DNA of 54,767 bases, taken from Nonomuraea corallina. GTDB lineage: Bacteria > Actinomycetota > Actinomycetes > Streptosporangiales > Streptosporangiaceae. The notes below the pieces were generated by a model. The model saw only the letters and a program-made list of their open reading frames with translations. It made no database searches and had not been told where the DNA came from. The translations under genes were made by a program, and so were the position numbers. Where the stretch lies: NCBI RefSeq assembly GCF_027620315.1, contig NZ_JAPNNL010000027.1:1-54767 (forward strand), in the 5' to 3' direction. Shown one piece after another: positions 25,936 to 39,110 of this stretch; positions within the stretch are counted from its first letter, which is position 1, and each line of letters opens with the position of its first letter.

Positions 25936-26294
25936 CTCTGCCCATCCATCGCGGATTCGTGCCGCCTGAGCAGTCGGTCCAAAGTGGAGTCGAGCTCTGC
26001 GGCAAGGTGCTCGTATCGCGCTGACGCTGCCGGGGGGTTCGCGCGTACCACAAGCAGGCTACCTCCCGGAAGCCGGTCGAGACGCTCGCGCATCAGGTGT
26101 CGGAGCCGCCGCTTGACCTTGTTGCGCACCACGGCGCCCCCGACGGACCGGCTGACGACGAAGCCCACGAGGGGCGTCCCTTCCCCGGAAACGGCGAAAT
26201 GCACCACCAGCGTGGGGCGGCCGGCGCGTTTGCCGCGCTTGATCGCCGTCTGGAAGTCGTCGCCCCGCCGCATGCGGGTTGGCCGGGAAAGCAT
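25932..26294 (-). CDS. rnpA: Ribonuclease P protein component
   Basis: 120 residues of the RnpA fold. The signature is in [20 protein letters not shown] (about 58-77), after [13 protein letters not shown]. It binds the RNase P RNA and helps remove tRNA 5' leaders. ATG 26294 with a short gap (62 bp) from rpmH, and overlapping yidD at the 3' end, is the standard arrangement. Confidence 0.95.
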   Translation of the reverse strand: MLSRPTRMRRGDDFQTAIKRGKRAGRPTLVVHFAVSGEGTPLVGFVVSRSVGGAVVRNKVKRRLRHLMRERLDRLPGGSLLVVRANPPAASARYEHLAAELDSTLDRLLRRHESAMDGQR

Positions 26295-26356
26295 GGAAGA
26301 CGCCTATCGCCCGCCGGTGTGGTTCACCGGCGGGCGGACAGTCGGGCGCGGGACGA

Positions 26357-26494
26357 TCAGGCCGACAGCTTCTCGCGACCCTTGCGGCGGCGAGAGGCGA
26401 GGATGGCCCGACCGGCCCGGGTGCGCATCCGCAGCCGGAAGCCGTGGGTCTTCGCGCGGCGACGGTTGTTCGGCTGGAAAGTACGCTTGCTCAC
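26357..26494 (-). CDS. rpmH: 50S ribosomal protein L34
   Basis: 45 residues, [20 protein letters not shown] and [16 protein letters not shown], very basic and of normal L34 length. GTG 26494 gives the family N-terminus; upstream in-frame codons do not resemble L34. It is the first gene of the minus-strand rpmH-rnpA-yidD-yidC-jag operon and is divergent from dnaA. Confidence 0.96.
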   Translation of the reverse strand: MSKRTFQPNNRRRAKTHGFRLRMRTRAGRAILASRRRKGREKLSA

Positions 26495-26936
26495 GAGTGG
26501 GCTCCAGGCTTGAAGGTGCGCACGAGGCGCTGAACACACATGGCTGGCCTGTCAAAAGGCGAGGGCACGCGAAATAGCCGACGCGTGACAAGCCGACCGT
26601 CGTACGCTACGCGGCGGAGCGCCCCAGGTCAAACCGGAGTCGTCATCCACGAATCCACAGGCGACTTTTCCACCGGCAGGACCACGTCCACATGTTGTGC
26701 ACTCAGGTACCACTAGGCTGTGGACAACGCCTTGAACACAGCTGTGCACATAGATACTGTCGGCCCTTCCAGGCCCGCTAGAGGGCTGTGCATAGCTTGT
26801 GGATCTCCTGTGGAGACCGCGGGCGTCCCGGCCGGGGGCGACGCTGTGGACGACAGAGCACGGCGCGACGCGTTGGCCCGCTGGATGTGGATAACGATCG
26901 TGGGGGGCCGCGAAAGGAAGGAGGGGGAGACGCGCG
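26495..26936. promoter_or_regulatory. rpmH-dnaA intergenic promoter region with DnaA boxes
   Basis: This 442-bp stretch holds no gene. A perfect DnaA box TGTGGACAA lies at 26719-26727 and overlaps a -10-like TAGGCT at 26714-26719 on the dnaA side, which fits autorepression. Weaker boxes (TGTGCACAT near 26752, TGTGGATCT near 26798, TGTGGACGA near 26855, and a minus-direction ATCCACAG near 26653) fill the rest. The dnaA ribosome site GGAAGGAGGGGGA lies close to the ATG. Confidence 0.7.
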
Positions 26937-28577
26937 ATGAACAATGTCGACCTGGGCGCGGTGTGGGCCAGGGCCTTGGGCAACTTTCTCAACGAGAACG
27001 TGCCCATCCAGCAGCGCACCTGGCTCGGGATGGTGCGCCCCATCGCCCTCGCGGACGACACGATCGTGCTGGGTGTCCCCAACGACTTCCTGAAGGACCT
27101 CATCGAGGGCAAACTGCGCCCGCTCGTCGCCCACGCGCTCTCCCAGGAGCTGGGCCGCGCCATGCGCCTGGCCGTGATGATCGACACGACGGCCCCCGAG
27201 CCGCCCAAGCAGGAGCCTCATCCCCAGCCTGGGGGTAATGGTTATCCCCAAGGCCAGGACCCTCAGCCCCGTTTTCCACAAGGGCCCGCACCCCAGCATT
27301 TCGCGGTTTCCGAGCCTCCGCAGTTCTATTCTCCCCAGCCGGATCCGGGCCAGTCGTCCACCGATTATCCACAGCCGTCGTTCTCCTTCGACCAAGGTTC
27401 GTTCGACAAAGGCTCCTTCGCCAAAGGCTCCTTCGACCAGGGCTCGTTCGACCCGCCTCCGTCGTACACACCGCCTGTGGAGAAGGCGCCGGAACCGGCG
27501 CCGAACCGGTGGGAGGCCAAGAGCAACAAGCCCAGCGAGCCGGCCCGGCTGAACCAGAAGTACACCTTCGAGACGTTCGTCATCGGGGCCAGCAACCGTT
27601 TCGCGCACGCCGCGGCGGTAGCCGTCGCCGAATCCCCCGCCAAGGCGTACAACCCGCTGTTCATCTACGGCGACTCGGGGCTGGGCAAGACGCACCTTCT
27701 TCATGCCATCGGGCATTACGCGCAGAGCCTGTACGACGGCGCCCGGGTGCGTTACGTGAGCTCCGAGGAGTTCACCAACGACTTCATCAACAGCATCCGC
27801 GACCACAAGGCCGACGGGTTCCGGGGCCGTTATCGCGCGATCGACATCCTGCTCGTGGACGACATCCAGTTCCTGGAGGGCAAGGAGCAGACGCAGGAGG
27901 AGTTCTTCCACACCTTCAACACGCTCCACAACGCCAACAAGCAGATCGTGATCTCCAGCGACCGGGCGCCGAAGCAGCTGATCACGCTGGAGGACCGGCT
28001 GCGCAACCGGTTCGAGTGGGGCCTGATAACCGACGTGCAGCCGCCCGAGCTGGAGACGCGGATCGCGATCCTGCGGAAGAAGGCCATACAGGAGGGCCTG
28101 GCGGCGCCGCCCGAGGTGCTGGAGTACATCGCCAGCCGGATCTCCACCAACATCCGCGAGCTGGAGGGGGCGCTGATCAGGGTCACCGCGTTCGCCAGCC
28201 TCAACCGGCAGGGTGTGGATCTCCAACTGGCCGAGGTGGTGCTCAAGGACCTGATCACCTCCGAGTCGGGGCCGGAGATCACGATCGCCACGATCATGGC
28301 GAAGACGGCCGAGTACTTCGGCATCAGCATCGACGACCTGTGCGGCAGCTCGCGCAGCAGGGCGCTGGTGAACGCCCGGCAGATCGCGATGTATCTGGCG
28401 CGGGAGCTGACGGAGCTGTCGCTACCGAAGATCGGGCAGCAGTTCGGCGGCCGCGACCACACGACCGTGATGCACGCCGAACGCAAGATCCGATCGCTCA
28501 TCGCCGAGCGCAGGTCGATGTACAACCAGGTCAACGAGCTGACAATGCGGATCAAACAGACGTCCCGCGGGTCCTAG
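26937..28577 (+). CDS. dnaA: Chromosomal replication initiator DnaA
   Basis: 546 residues. Domain I (1-85) carries [21 protein letters not shown]. Domain II is a long, low-complexity Pro/Gln/Ser linker (about 85-195). Domain III, the AAA+ ATPase, has Walker [15 protein letters not shown] and Walker [13 protein letters not shown]. Domain IV has the box-binding signature [14 protein letters not shown]. It opens oriC and recruits the replisome. The linker includes a five-residue S-F-x-x-G repeat and, at DNA level, DnaA boxes. ATG 26937 has a strong ribosome site. Confidence 0.98.
   Translation: MNNVDLGAVWARALGNFLNENVPIQQRTWLGMVRPIALADDTIVLGVPNDFLKDLIEGKLRPLVAHALSQELGRAMRLAVMIDTTAPEPPKQEPHPQPGGNGYPQGQDPQPRFPQGPAPQHFAVSEPPQFYSPQPDPGQSSTDYPQPSFSFDQGSFDKGSFAKGSFDQGSFDPPPSYTPPVEKAPEPAPNRWEAKSNKPSEPARLNQKYTFETFVIGASNRFAHAAAVAVAESPAKAYNPLFIYGDSGLGKTHLLHAIGHYAQSLYDGARVRYVSSEEFTNDFINSIRDHKADGFRGRYRAIDILLVDDIQFLEGKEQTQEEFFHTFNTLHNANKQIVISSDRAPKQLITLEDRLRNRFEWGLITDVQPPELETRIAILRKKAIQEGLAAPPEVLEYIASRISTNIRELEGALIRVTAFASLNRQGVDLQLAEVVLKDLITSESGPEITIATIMAKTAEYFGISIDDLCGSSRSRALVNARQIAMYLARELTELSLPKIGQQFGGRDHTTVMHAERKIRSLIAERRSMYNQVNELTMRIKQTSRGS
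27242..27373. promoter_or_regulatory. DnaA boxes inside the dnaA linker coding region
   Basis: TTATCCCCA (27242-27250), TTTTCCACA (27272-27280) and a perfect TTATCCACA (27365-27373), all in the same orientation, sit in the DNA for domain II. A TGTGGAGAA follows near 27476. They are read in a frame that does not force these bases. Confidence 0.7.
27384..27452 (+). repeat. 15-bp in-frame repeat in the DnaA linker
   Basis: Four full copies plus one partial of a 15-bp unit encode [20 protein letters not shown] and SFD. Charged residues alternate, so length variation is possible without touching the folded domains. Confidence 0.88.
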
Positions 28578-29099
28578 TCGTCATGCACACCCTGTGGAAA
28601 ACACTGTGGATCAGGGGAAACGCGCCGAGGGCCCGTTCGTACGCCCCACTATGCCCAGAAATTTTCCGCGCCGAGGCTGGGGATAACAGTGGGGACATCC
28701 TGAGGAGAACCTGGGGACTACTCGTGGATGACTTGGGGACGGCCTGTGCACAGTCTCCGAGAGGGCCGCGGAAGGCCCGTTTACCCCGTGGACAACCGGT
28801 GGAAACCCGGTGGATGACCGGTGGACGAAGGCACCAAGATCTGGGGATGCCCTGTGGGCGACGGCGCTTCATCCCCAGCCGCCGAAGTTTCCCCCAGGCG
28901 TCACCCACACCCTCAGTGGATGAAAATCGGGCCACTGAGCAGCGGATACGCGAGTTGTCCACAGTATCCACCGCCCCTAGTGTGATGACTCCACTTATCT
29001 CTTAAGAAGAAACTCAAGACCCATAGAGGGGTTCTCGCGGTTCGCGCGTGCGGGAGGCGAGACACTTGGAATCAACGACGAACCAGGAGGCTGATCACC
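28578..29099. other. oriC: Chromosomal replication origin oriC
   Basis: The 522-bp dnaA-dnaN gap is the standard actinobacterial oriC position. It has one perfect DnaA box TTGTCCACA (28955-28963) and four single-mismatch boxes: TGTGGAAAA (28593), TGTGGATCA (28605), TGGGGATAA (28678) and CGTGGACAA (28787). Many weaker GTGGA/TCCCC elements lie in both orientations. An A+T-richer stretch at about 28990-29018 (CTTATCTCTTAAGAAGAAAC) next to dnaN is the probable unwinding element. Confidence 0.92.
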
Positions 29100-30239
29100 G
29101 TGATGTTCCGAATCGAGCGAGACGTCCTCGCTGAGGCGGTGGCATGGACGGCACGCAGCCTCCCGGCACGGCCGTCCGTCCCCGTCCTGGCCGGCATGCG
29201 CCTGGAGGTGACCGACGAGCAGCGGCTGAAGCTGTCCGGCTTCGACTACGAGGTCTCGGCCGAGGTGACGCTCGAGGTCCACACCGGCGAGCCCGGCGTG
29301 GTCCTCGTCTCCGGCAAGCTGCTGGCCGAGATCACCCGCGCGCTTCCCGCACAGCCTGTGGACTTCGTGGTGGAGGGCGCCAAGGCGGTCGTCACCTGTG
29401 GCAGCGCCCGGTTCACCCTGCTCACCATGCCTGTGGAGGACTATCCGACGCTCCCGGCCATGCCGCCGGCGGCCGGGAGGGTGGGCAGCGACGTCTTCGC
29501 CGCCGCCGTCGGCCAGGTGGCCGTCGCCGCCGGGCGCGACGACACGCTGCCGATGCTCACCGGCGTGCGCATGGAGATCGAGGGCGACACCGTCACCCTG
29601 GCCGCGACCGACCGCTACCGCCTGGCCGTGCGCGAGCTCAAGTGGCAGCCGGGCCAGCCCGACTTCTCCGCCATCGCGATGATCCCCGGCAAGACCCTGG
29701 CCGACACGGCCAAGGCCCTGGGGGCCACCGGGGCCGAGGTGGAGATCGCCCTCAGCTCCGCGGGCGGCACCGGCGAAGGCATGATCGGCTTCTCCAGCGC
29801 GGGCCGGCGCACCACCACCCGGCTGCTCGACCCCGAGTTCCCCAAGTACCGCTCGCTGCTGCCCACCGAGTTCTCCGCGCGCGCCGACCTGTCCACAGGC
29901 CCGTTCGTGGAGGCGGTCAAGCGCGTGGCCCTGGTCGCCGAGCGCAACACTCCGGTGCGGCTGGCCTTCAAGAGCGGCGAGGTCGTCCTGGAGGCGGGCA
30001 GCGGCGACGAGGCCCAGGCCGTCGAGGCGCTGCCGGTGGAGTACGAGGGCGAGGAGATGAACATCGCCTTCAACCACCAGTTCCTGCTCGAAGGGCTGGG
30101 CGCGATCGACTCCGACGTGGCCAGGCTGCAGATGACCACCTCGACCAAGCCCGCCATCCTCACCGGGGGCAAGCCTGTGGACGAAGGCGGCACTCCCGAC
30201 TACCGCTACCTGATCATGCCGATCCGCCTGTCCAGCTGA
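29100..30239 (+). CDS. dnaN: DNA polymerase III beta clamp
   Basis: 379 residues forming three clamp domains. The start FRIERDVLAEAVAWTARSLPARPSVPVLAGM, the middle ATDRYRLAVRELKW and the C-terminal YRYLIMPIRL are typical. The ring tethers polymerase to DNA. GTG 29100 is followed by ATG at 29103; AGGAGG spacing fits either. A near-perfect DnaA box, CTGTCCACA (29889-29897), falls in the codons L-S-T. It lies between oriC and gnd. Confidence 0.97.
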   Translation: MMFRIERDVLAEAVAWTARSLPARPSVPVLAGMRLEVTDEQRLKLSGFDYEVSAEVTLEVHTGEPGVVLVSGKLLAEITRALPAQPVDFVVEGAKAVVTCGSARFTLLTMPVEDYPTLPAMPPAAGRVGSDVFAAAVGQVAVAAGRDDTLPMLTGVRMEIEGDTVTLAATDRYRLAVRELKWQPGQPDFSAIAMIPGKTLADTAKALGATGAEVEIALSSAGGTGEGMIGFSSAGRRTTTRLLDPEFPKYRSLLPTEFSARADLSTGPFVEAVKRVALVAERNTPVRLAFKSGEVVLEAGSGDEAQAVEALPVEYEGEEMNIAFNHQFLLEGLGAIDSDVARLQMTTSTKPAILTGGKPVDEGGTPDYRYLIMPIRLSS

Positions 30240-30288
30240 ATAATCGGGCGATGATGATGGAAGCCGGACGAGAGGGTAGTGGGGCAGC

Positions 30289-31239
30289 ATGCAGATCGGC
30301 ATGGTGGGACTCGGCAAGATGGGCGGCAACATGGCCGAGCGGCTGCGCCGCGGCGGTCACGACGTGGTCGGGTTCGACCGCGATCCCTCGATCAGCGACG
30401 TGGGGAGCCTGAAGGAGCTGGTCGAGAGGCTGCGGGCGCCCCGCGTGGTCTGGGTGATGGTGCCGGCCGGGGTGCCCACCCAGCAGACGATCGACGACCT
30501 CGGCGAGCTGCTGTCCGAGGGCGACGTGGTCGTCGACGGCGGCAACTCCCACTATGTGGACGACCAGAAGCACGCCGCCGAGCTGGCCCGCAAGGGCATC
30601 GGCTTCGTCGACTGCGGCGTGAGCGGCGGCGTCTGGGGGCTGGAGAACGGCTACGCCCTCATGTGCGGCGGCGACGGGCCGCACGTCCAGCGGCTGATGC
30701 CGATCTTCGAGACGCTCAAGCCCGAAGGCACGGACGGCTTCGTGCACGCCGGGGACGTGGGCGCCGGCCACTTCGCGAAGATGGTCCACAACGGCATCGA
30801 GTACGGCATGATGCAGTCCTTCGCCGAAGGCTGGGAGCTGCTGGAGGCCTCCGACGTCGTCAAGGACGTCCGGGGCTGCTTCAGCAGCTGGCGCACCGGC
30901 ACCGTGATCCGCTCCTGGCTGCTCGATCTCATGGTGCGGGCGCTCGACGACGACGAGCACCTGGAGGGCCTGCGCGGCTACGCCCAGGACTCCGGTGAGG
31001 GCCGGTGGACGGTGCAGGCCGCCGTGGACCACGCGGTGCCGCTCCCGGTGATCACCGCCGCGCTGTTCGCCAGGTTCGCCTCCCGTCAGGACGACTCTCC
31101 CTCGATGAAGGTGGTGGCCGCGCTGCGCAACCAGTTCGGCGGCCACGCGATCACCGCTACCGAGGGCTCCACGGACAAGGGGGCCGACTCGCCGGGCGCC
31201 GACGTGACCCCGCCGCCGCGCGACGCCGACCGGCGGTGA
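30289..31239 (+). CDS. gnd: 6-phosphogluconate dehydrogenase, decarboxylating (GntZ/YqeC type)
   Basis: 316 residues, shorter than the classic 470-residue NADP enzyme and matching the short, often NAD-preferring class. The nucleotide site is IGMVGLGKMGGNMAERL, and the substrate region is CGVSGGVWGLENGYALMCGG with GAGHFAKMVHNGIEYGMMQ containing the catalytic Lys and Asn. It converts 6-phosphogluconate to ribulose 5-phosphate. gnd between dnaN and recF is an actinobacterial constant. The C-terminal 25 residues are Pro/Asp-rich and probably disordered. Confidence 0.93.
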   Translation: MQIGMVGLGKMGGNMAERLRRGGHDVVGFDRDPSISDVGSLKELVERLRAPRVVWVMVPAGVPTQQTIDDLGELLSEGDVVVDGGNSHYVDDQKHAAELARKGIGFVDCGVSGGVWGLENGYALMCGGDGPHVQRLMPIFETLKPEGTDGFVHAGDVGAGHFAKMVHNGIEYGMMQSFAEGWELLEASDVVKDVRGCFSSWRTGTVIRSWLLDLMVRALDDDEHLEGLRGYAQDSGEGRWTVQAAVDHAVPLPVITAALFARFASRQDDSPSMKVVAALRNQFGGHAITATEGSTDKGADSPGADVTPPPRDADRR

Positions 31240-31240
31240 G

Positions 31241-31249
31241 TTTTCCACA
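31241..31249 (+). promoter_or_regulatory. DnaA box just upstream of the recF promoter
   Basis: TTTTCCACA immediately follows the gnd stop, 40 bp before the recF -10 TAACCT (31289-31294). Confidence 0.55.
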
Positions 31250-31301
31250 GGGTGTGCGCCGATGACCGAAGAGGTCGGTGTGGCGGGCTAACCTTCGTGG
31301 G

Positions 31302-32534
31302 GTGCACGTCGCCCACCTCTCGCTGACCGACTTCCGGTCCTACGCGTCCGTGGAGCTCGGCCTGGAGCCGGGCGTCACGGCCTTCGTGGGGCCCAACGGC
31401 CAGGGCAAGACCAACCTCGTCGAGGCGCTGGGCTACGTGGCGACCCACTCCAGTCACCGGGTGGCCGCCGACGCCCCGCTGGTGCGCCACGGCGCCTCGC
31501 GGGCGGTCGTGCGCTGCGCCGTCCACAGGGACGACCGGCGCGCCCTGGTGGAGCTGGAGATCAACCCCGGCCGGGCCAACCGCGCCCGGCTCAACCGCTC
31601 CCCCGTCTCCCGCGCGCGCGACGTCATCGGGTTGCTGCGCACGGTCCTGTTCGCCCCCGAGGACCTCTCCATGGTCAAGGGCGACCCGTCCGAGCGCCGC
31701 CGCTTCCTGGACGAGCTGCTGGTCTCCAGGGCTCCACGGTTCGCGGGCGTGCGCGCCGACTACGACCGGGTGCTGAAGCAGCGCGGCGCGCTCCTGCGTA
31801 CGGCCTCGCAGGCCCGCAGAGGGGCCAGGAGCGGCCGTAGAGCCGAGAGTGAGGTCGGATTCACGGCGGCGGGCGCCGGCGACGTGCTGAGCACTCTGGA
31901 GGTCTGGGACGCCCATCTGGCCCGCCACGGCGCCGAGCTGCTGCGCGCCCGGCTGGAGCTGGTCGAGGCGCTGCGCCCGCTGGTCGCCGCGGCCTACGCC
32001 GCGCTGGCGCCCACGAGCGCTCCCGCGACGCTCGCCTATCGCAGCACGTTGTCCACAGGTGGGGACGACTCGGAGGGCGAAATCCCCGGTGAGAGGGGAT
32101 CTCCCGAGGCGCAGACGTTATCCACATGCCTGGGGAAAACTCTCGAGGAGCGGCTCAGGGAGCGGCTGCTGGAGGTCCGCTCCGCCGAGCTCGAACGCGG
32201 CGTGACCCTCGTCGGCCCCCACCGCGACGACCTGATCCTGCGCCTGGGCGAGCTGCCCGCCAGGGGTTACGCCAGCCACGGCGAGTCCTGGTCGTTCGCG
32301 CTCGCGCTGCGGCTGGCCGCCTACGACCTCCTGCGGGCCGACGGCGGCGATCCGGTGCTGATCCTCGACGACGTGTTCGCCGAGCTCGACGCGCAGCGCA
32401 GACGCCGCCTCGCCGAGATCGTCGCCCCGGCCGAGCAGGTGCTCATCACCGCGGCCGTGGCCGACGACGTGCCGTCCGAGTTGTCCGGAGCCAGGTTCGA
32501 CGTCGCTGAAGGGAGCGTGCGACGTGTCCGCTGA
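31302..32534 (+). CDS. recF: DNA replication and repair protein RecF
   Basis: 410 residues. Walker A is [16 protein letters not shown], the signature region is [21 protein letters not shown], and Walker B is [18 protein letters not shown]. It loads RecA at gaps with RecO and RecR. GTG 31302 is preferred because [13 protein letters not shown] aligns with RecF starts. A -10 TAACCT ends 7 nt before it and no ribosome site exists, so the mRNA is probably leaderless. A non-conserved stretch near residues 248-280 contains two perfect DnaA boxes, TTGTCCACA (32049) and TTATCCACA (32118), both read L-S-T. The second supplies a rare TTA leucine codon. Confidence 0.95.
   Translation: MHVAHLSLTDFRSYASVELGLEPGVTAFVGPNGQGKTNLVEALGYVATHSSHRVAADAPLVRHGASRAVVRCAVHRDDRRALVELEINPGRANRARLNRSPVSRARDVIGLLRTVLFAPEDLSMVKGDPSERRRFLDELLVSRAPRFAGVRADYDRVLKQRGALLRTASQARRGARSGRRAESEVGFTAAGAGDVLSTLEVWDAHLARHGAELLRARLELVEALRPLVAAAYAALAPTSAPATLAYRSTLSTGGDDSEGEIPGERGSPEAQTLSTCLGKTLEERLRERLLEVRSAELERGVTLVGPHRDDLILRLGELPARGYASHGESWSFALALRLAAYDLLRADGGDPVLILDDVFAELDAQRRRRLAEIVAPAEQVLITAAVADDVPSELSGARFDVAEGSVRRVR
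32049..32126. promoter_or_regulatory. Two perfect DnaA boxes inside recF
   Basis: TTGTCCACA (32049-32057) and TTATCCACA (32118-32126), same orientation, 69 bp apart, in the variable insertion of recF. Confidence 0.75.
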
Positions 32535-33024
32535 CCACGATGCCACCGCCAGGGGCGCCGCCCTGGCCAGGGAGAAGCTCGCCCAGGCGAAGGCCGACGC
32601 CGCCAGACGGGGCCAGCTCCCCCGCAGCGAGCCCAGGCGCAGGGCGGCCGGCCCCCGCCGGGACGCCGGGGACCCGCAGCTGTTCGGCCGGGCGATCGCC
32701 GAGCTGCTGGCGGCCCGGGGCTGGGAGCAGTCCGCGGCGGTGGGCGGCGTGTTCGGCCGGTGGGCCGACATCGTCGGCCCCGAGCTGGCCGCCCACACCA
32801 AACCCGAGTCCTTCGCCGACGGCGAGGTGCTCGTCGTGGCCGACTCCACGGCCTGGGCGACGCAGGTCCGGCTGCTCGCGCGCACCCTCGTACGCCGGCT
32901 CAACGAGGAGCTGGGCGACAACACCGTGACGAAGGTGAAGGTCAGAGGCCCGATGAATGCGCCGCGACCATCGGGCGGATTGCGGGTGACCGGAAGTCGC
33001 GGCCCTGGTGACACCTATGGGTAG
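32524..33024 (+). CDS. DciA family protein (DUF721)
   Basis: 166 residues. The N-terminal third is charged and probably disordered. A DUF721 core runs from about residue 60 to 140, with [25 protein letters not shown] and [23 protein letters not shown]. DciA is the ancestral loader of the replicative helicase DnaB in bacteria lacking DnaC, and mycobacterial DciA (Rv0004) holds this same recF-gyrB position. GTG 32524 overlaps the recF end by 11 bp. A 14-bp terminator stem follows. Confidence 0.9.
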   Translation: MSADHDATARGAALAREKLAQAKADAARRGQLPRSEPRRRAAGPRRDAGDPQLFGRAIAELLAARGWEQSAAVGGVFGRWADIVGPELAAHTKPESFADGEVLVVADSTAWATQVRLLARTLVRRLNEELGDNTVTKVKVRGPMNAPRPSGGLRVTGSRGPGDTYG

Positions 33025-33034
33025 CCGCGTCCAG

Positions 33035-33074
33035 CCGCAGGCCGGGGCCACCCTGGATCCGCCCCGGCCTGCGG
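33035..33074 (+). terminator. Terminator hairpin after the DciA gene
   Basis: CCGCAGGCCGGGGC and GCCCCGGCCTGCGG form a perfect 14-bp stem with a 12-nt loop. It closes the recF-dciA unit ahead of the gyrB leader. Confidence 0.88.
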
Positions 33075-35343
<2,269 letters not shown>

Positions 35344-35379
35344 GCGGCCTAGCCGCATCACGAAAAAGGACCACAACCT

Positions 35380-37881
<2,502 letters not shown>

Positions 37882-37884
37882 TTG

Positions 37885-38607
37885 ATGAGCGCCCAGGGTG
37901 GCGCCGCCAGGACCCAGGCGGCTCGGGACAACGGCCAGCAACAGCCGAGCAAGTCCCCTGATCAGAAGCCTCAGAAGGCACAGGAGGAGGAGGGCAACCC
38001 GACGAAGCCGGCGCTTCAGCCGGAAGGTCAGCAGCAGCCGCGGCCACCGTCCGCGGGCCCCGGCCCGTCGGCTCCTCCGTCGGCTCCCCCGCGGGTGCCC
38101 GCGCCGCCGGAGCGGGACGGCAACAACGACACCACGCGCGTACGCCCGTCGCTGGCGTCCGAGGCTCCCCCGGCCATCGAACTGCCCGGCAAGAAGAAGA
38201 AGTCGTCGAGTGGCGGAGGCGCCCGCCTCCCCCGCAAGGCCCACCTGGTACTGCGCCGCGTCGAGCCGTGGTCGGCCATGAAGTTCAGCTTCGTGGTGTC
38301 CCTGGTCTGCTTCGTGGTGCTCTTCGTCGCGGTCGCCGTCCTGTACGGCGTGCTGTCGGCCCTGGGCGTGTTCGACTCGATCGTCGACCTGGTCAACCAG
38401 CTGAGCCAGGGCGAGCAGGGAGAAGGGTCGCTGCAGATCGACATCGCCTCCTGGTTCGAGCCGATGCGCATCCTGGGCTACACGGCTCTCATCGGCGCCG
38501 TGAACGTCGTTCTCATCACCGCCCTCGCCACCCTGGGCGCGGTCATCTACAACGTCTCCAGCGACCTCGTGGGCGGCGTCGAAGTGACCTTCAGCGAGGC
38601 CGAGTAA
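37885..38607 (+). CDS. DUF3566 membrane protein
   Basis: 240 residues. The first 125 are disordered and rich in Gln, Pro and Ser. The DUF3566 domain follows (RLPRKAHLVLRRVEPWSAMK), with two transmembrane helices around 137-160 and 197-218 (LGYTALIGAVNVVLITAL). It is the constant gene after gyrA in actinobacteria (Rv0007 in M. tuberculosis); function unknown. ATG 37885 is preferred (GGAGGAGAG upstream); it starts 4 nt after the gyrA stop, with TTG 37882 as an alternative. Confidence 0.93.
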   Translation: MSAQGGAARTQAARDNGQQQPSKSPDQKPQKAQEEEGNPTKPALQPEGQQQPRPPSAGPGPSAPPSAPPRVPAPPERDGNNDTTRVRPSLASEAPPAIELPGKKKKSSSGGGARLPRKAHLVLRRVEPWSAMKFSFVVSLVCFVVLFVAVAVLYGVLSALGVFDSIVDLVNQLSQGEQGEGSLQIDIASWFEPMRILGYTALIGAVNVVLITALATLGAVIYNVSSDLVGGVEVTFSEAE

Positions 38608-38615
38608 CCCGTCCA

Positions 38616-38651
38616 CCCCGCTCACGCCGTCCAGCGGCGGCGCGAGCGGGG
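38616..38651 (+). terminator. Hairpin after the gyrase operon
   Basis: CCCCGCTC (38616-38623) pairs with GAGCGGGG (38644-38651), with an inner CGCCG/CGGCG stem, 8 bp after the DUF3566 stop. Confidence 0.65.
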
Positions 38652-38730
38652 TACGGAAGGCGGTAAGCTTTCCTCAGCCGACCAACCGGTTCGCGCCCGC
38701 GCGGTGGATGCGATACGGTTTCGGTGGCGC

Positions 38731-38804
38731 GGGGCTATAGCTCAGACGGTTAGAGCGCTTCCCTGATAAGGAAGAGGTCCCAGGTTCAAGTCCTGGTAGC
38801 CCCA
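38731..38804 (+). tRNA. tRNA-Ile (anticodon GAT)
   Basis: 74 nt. The acceptor stem GGGGCTA pairs with TAGCCCC, the D arm is AGCTCAGACGGTTAGAGC, the anticodon loop CTGATAA gives GAT (38765-38767), and the T loop is GGTTCAAGTCC. The discriminator is A and no CCA is encoded. It follows the gyrase operon as in other actinobacteria. Confidence 0.98.
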
Positions 38805-38815
38805 CCGTATGTCAG

Positions 38816-38848
38816 AGGCCGTCTCCCATCATGGGAGATGGCCTTTTT
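38816..38848 (+). terminator. U-tailed terminator after tRNA-Ile
   Basis: AGGCCGTCTCCC - ATCAT - GGGAGATGGCCT, 12 bp with one G-U pair, followed by TTTTT. It is the only classical U-tract terminator noticed in this GC-rich window. Confidence 0.88.
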
Positions 38849-38945
38849 GATCTTCTGAGGGACTATGCCTGCTGGTGTAGTCGCCGAAGATCTGGTCCAT
38901 CGCGTCCGCCCCTTCCAGCAGCACCGGGCGGAGCTGCTTCCGGTA
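38829..38945 (-). pseudogene. Tyrosine integrase C-terminal relic beside tRNA-Ile
   Basis: On the minus strand, reading toward the tRNA, about 38 codons give VYRKQLRPVLLEGADAMDQI followed by FGDYTSRHS and a stop. This resembles the extreme C-terminus of actinomycete phage/AICE tyrosine recombinases (V-Y-R-x-x-x-R-P-x-x-x-x-G-A-x-x-M-D-x-x-F). The catalytic region is absent upstream. An integrase ending a few bases from a tRNA 3' end is the normal geometry of an integrated element, so this is probably a scar. No second att copy was noticed. The family call is from memory of the motif. Confidence 0.55.
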
Positions 38946-39110
38946 GACCTGTGATCCTGGTAGTCTTTTGGGCGCTCGCGCAGCGTGTGCGGGCGTCTTC
39001 TGCATGAGGGAATGAAGCCAGTGATCACGGGTGTGCCCAGCGGCCGCCTGTCGCGGCGGTCCGACGTCTTGTCGTGATTCCACTCCTCATGCCGTAAAGG
39101 ACTTCCCACC

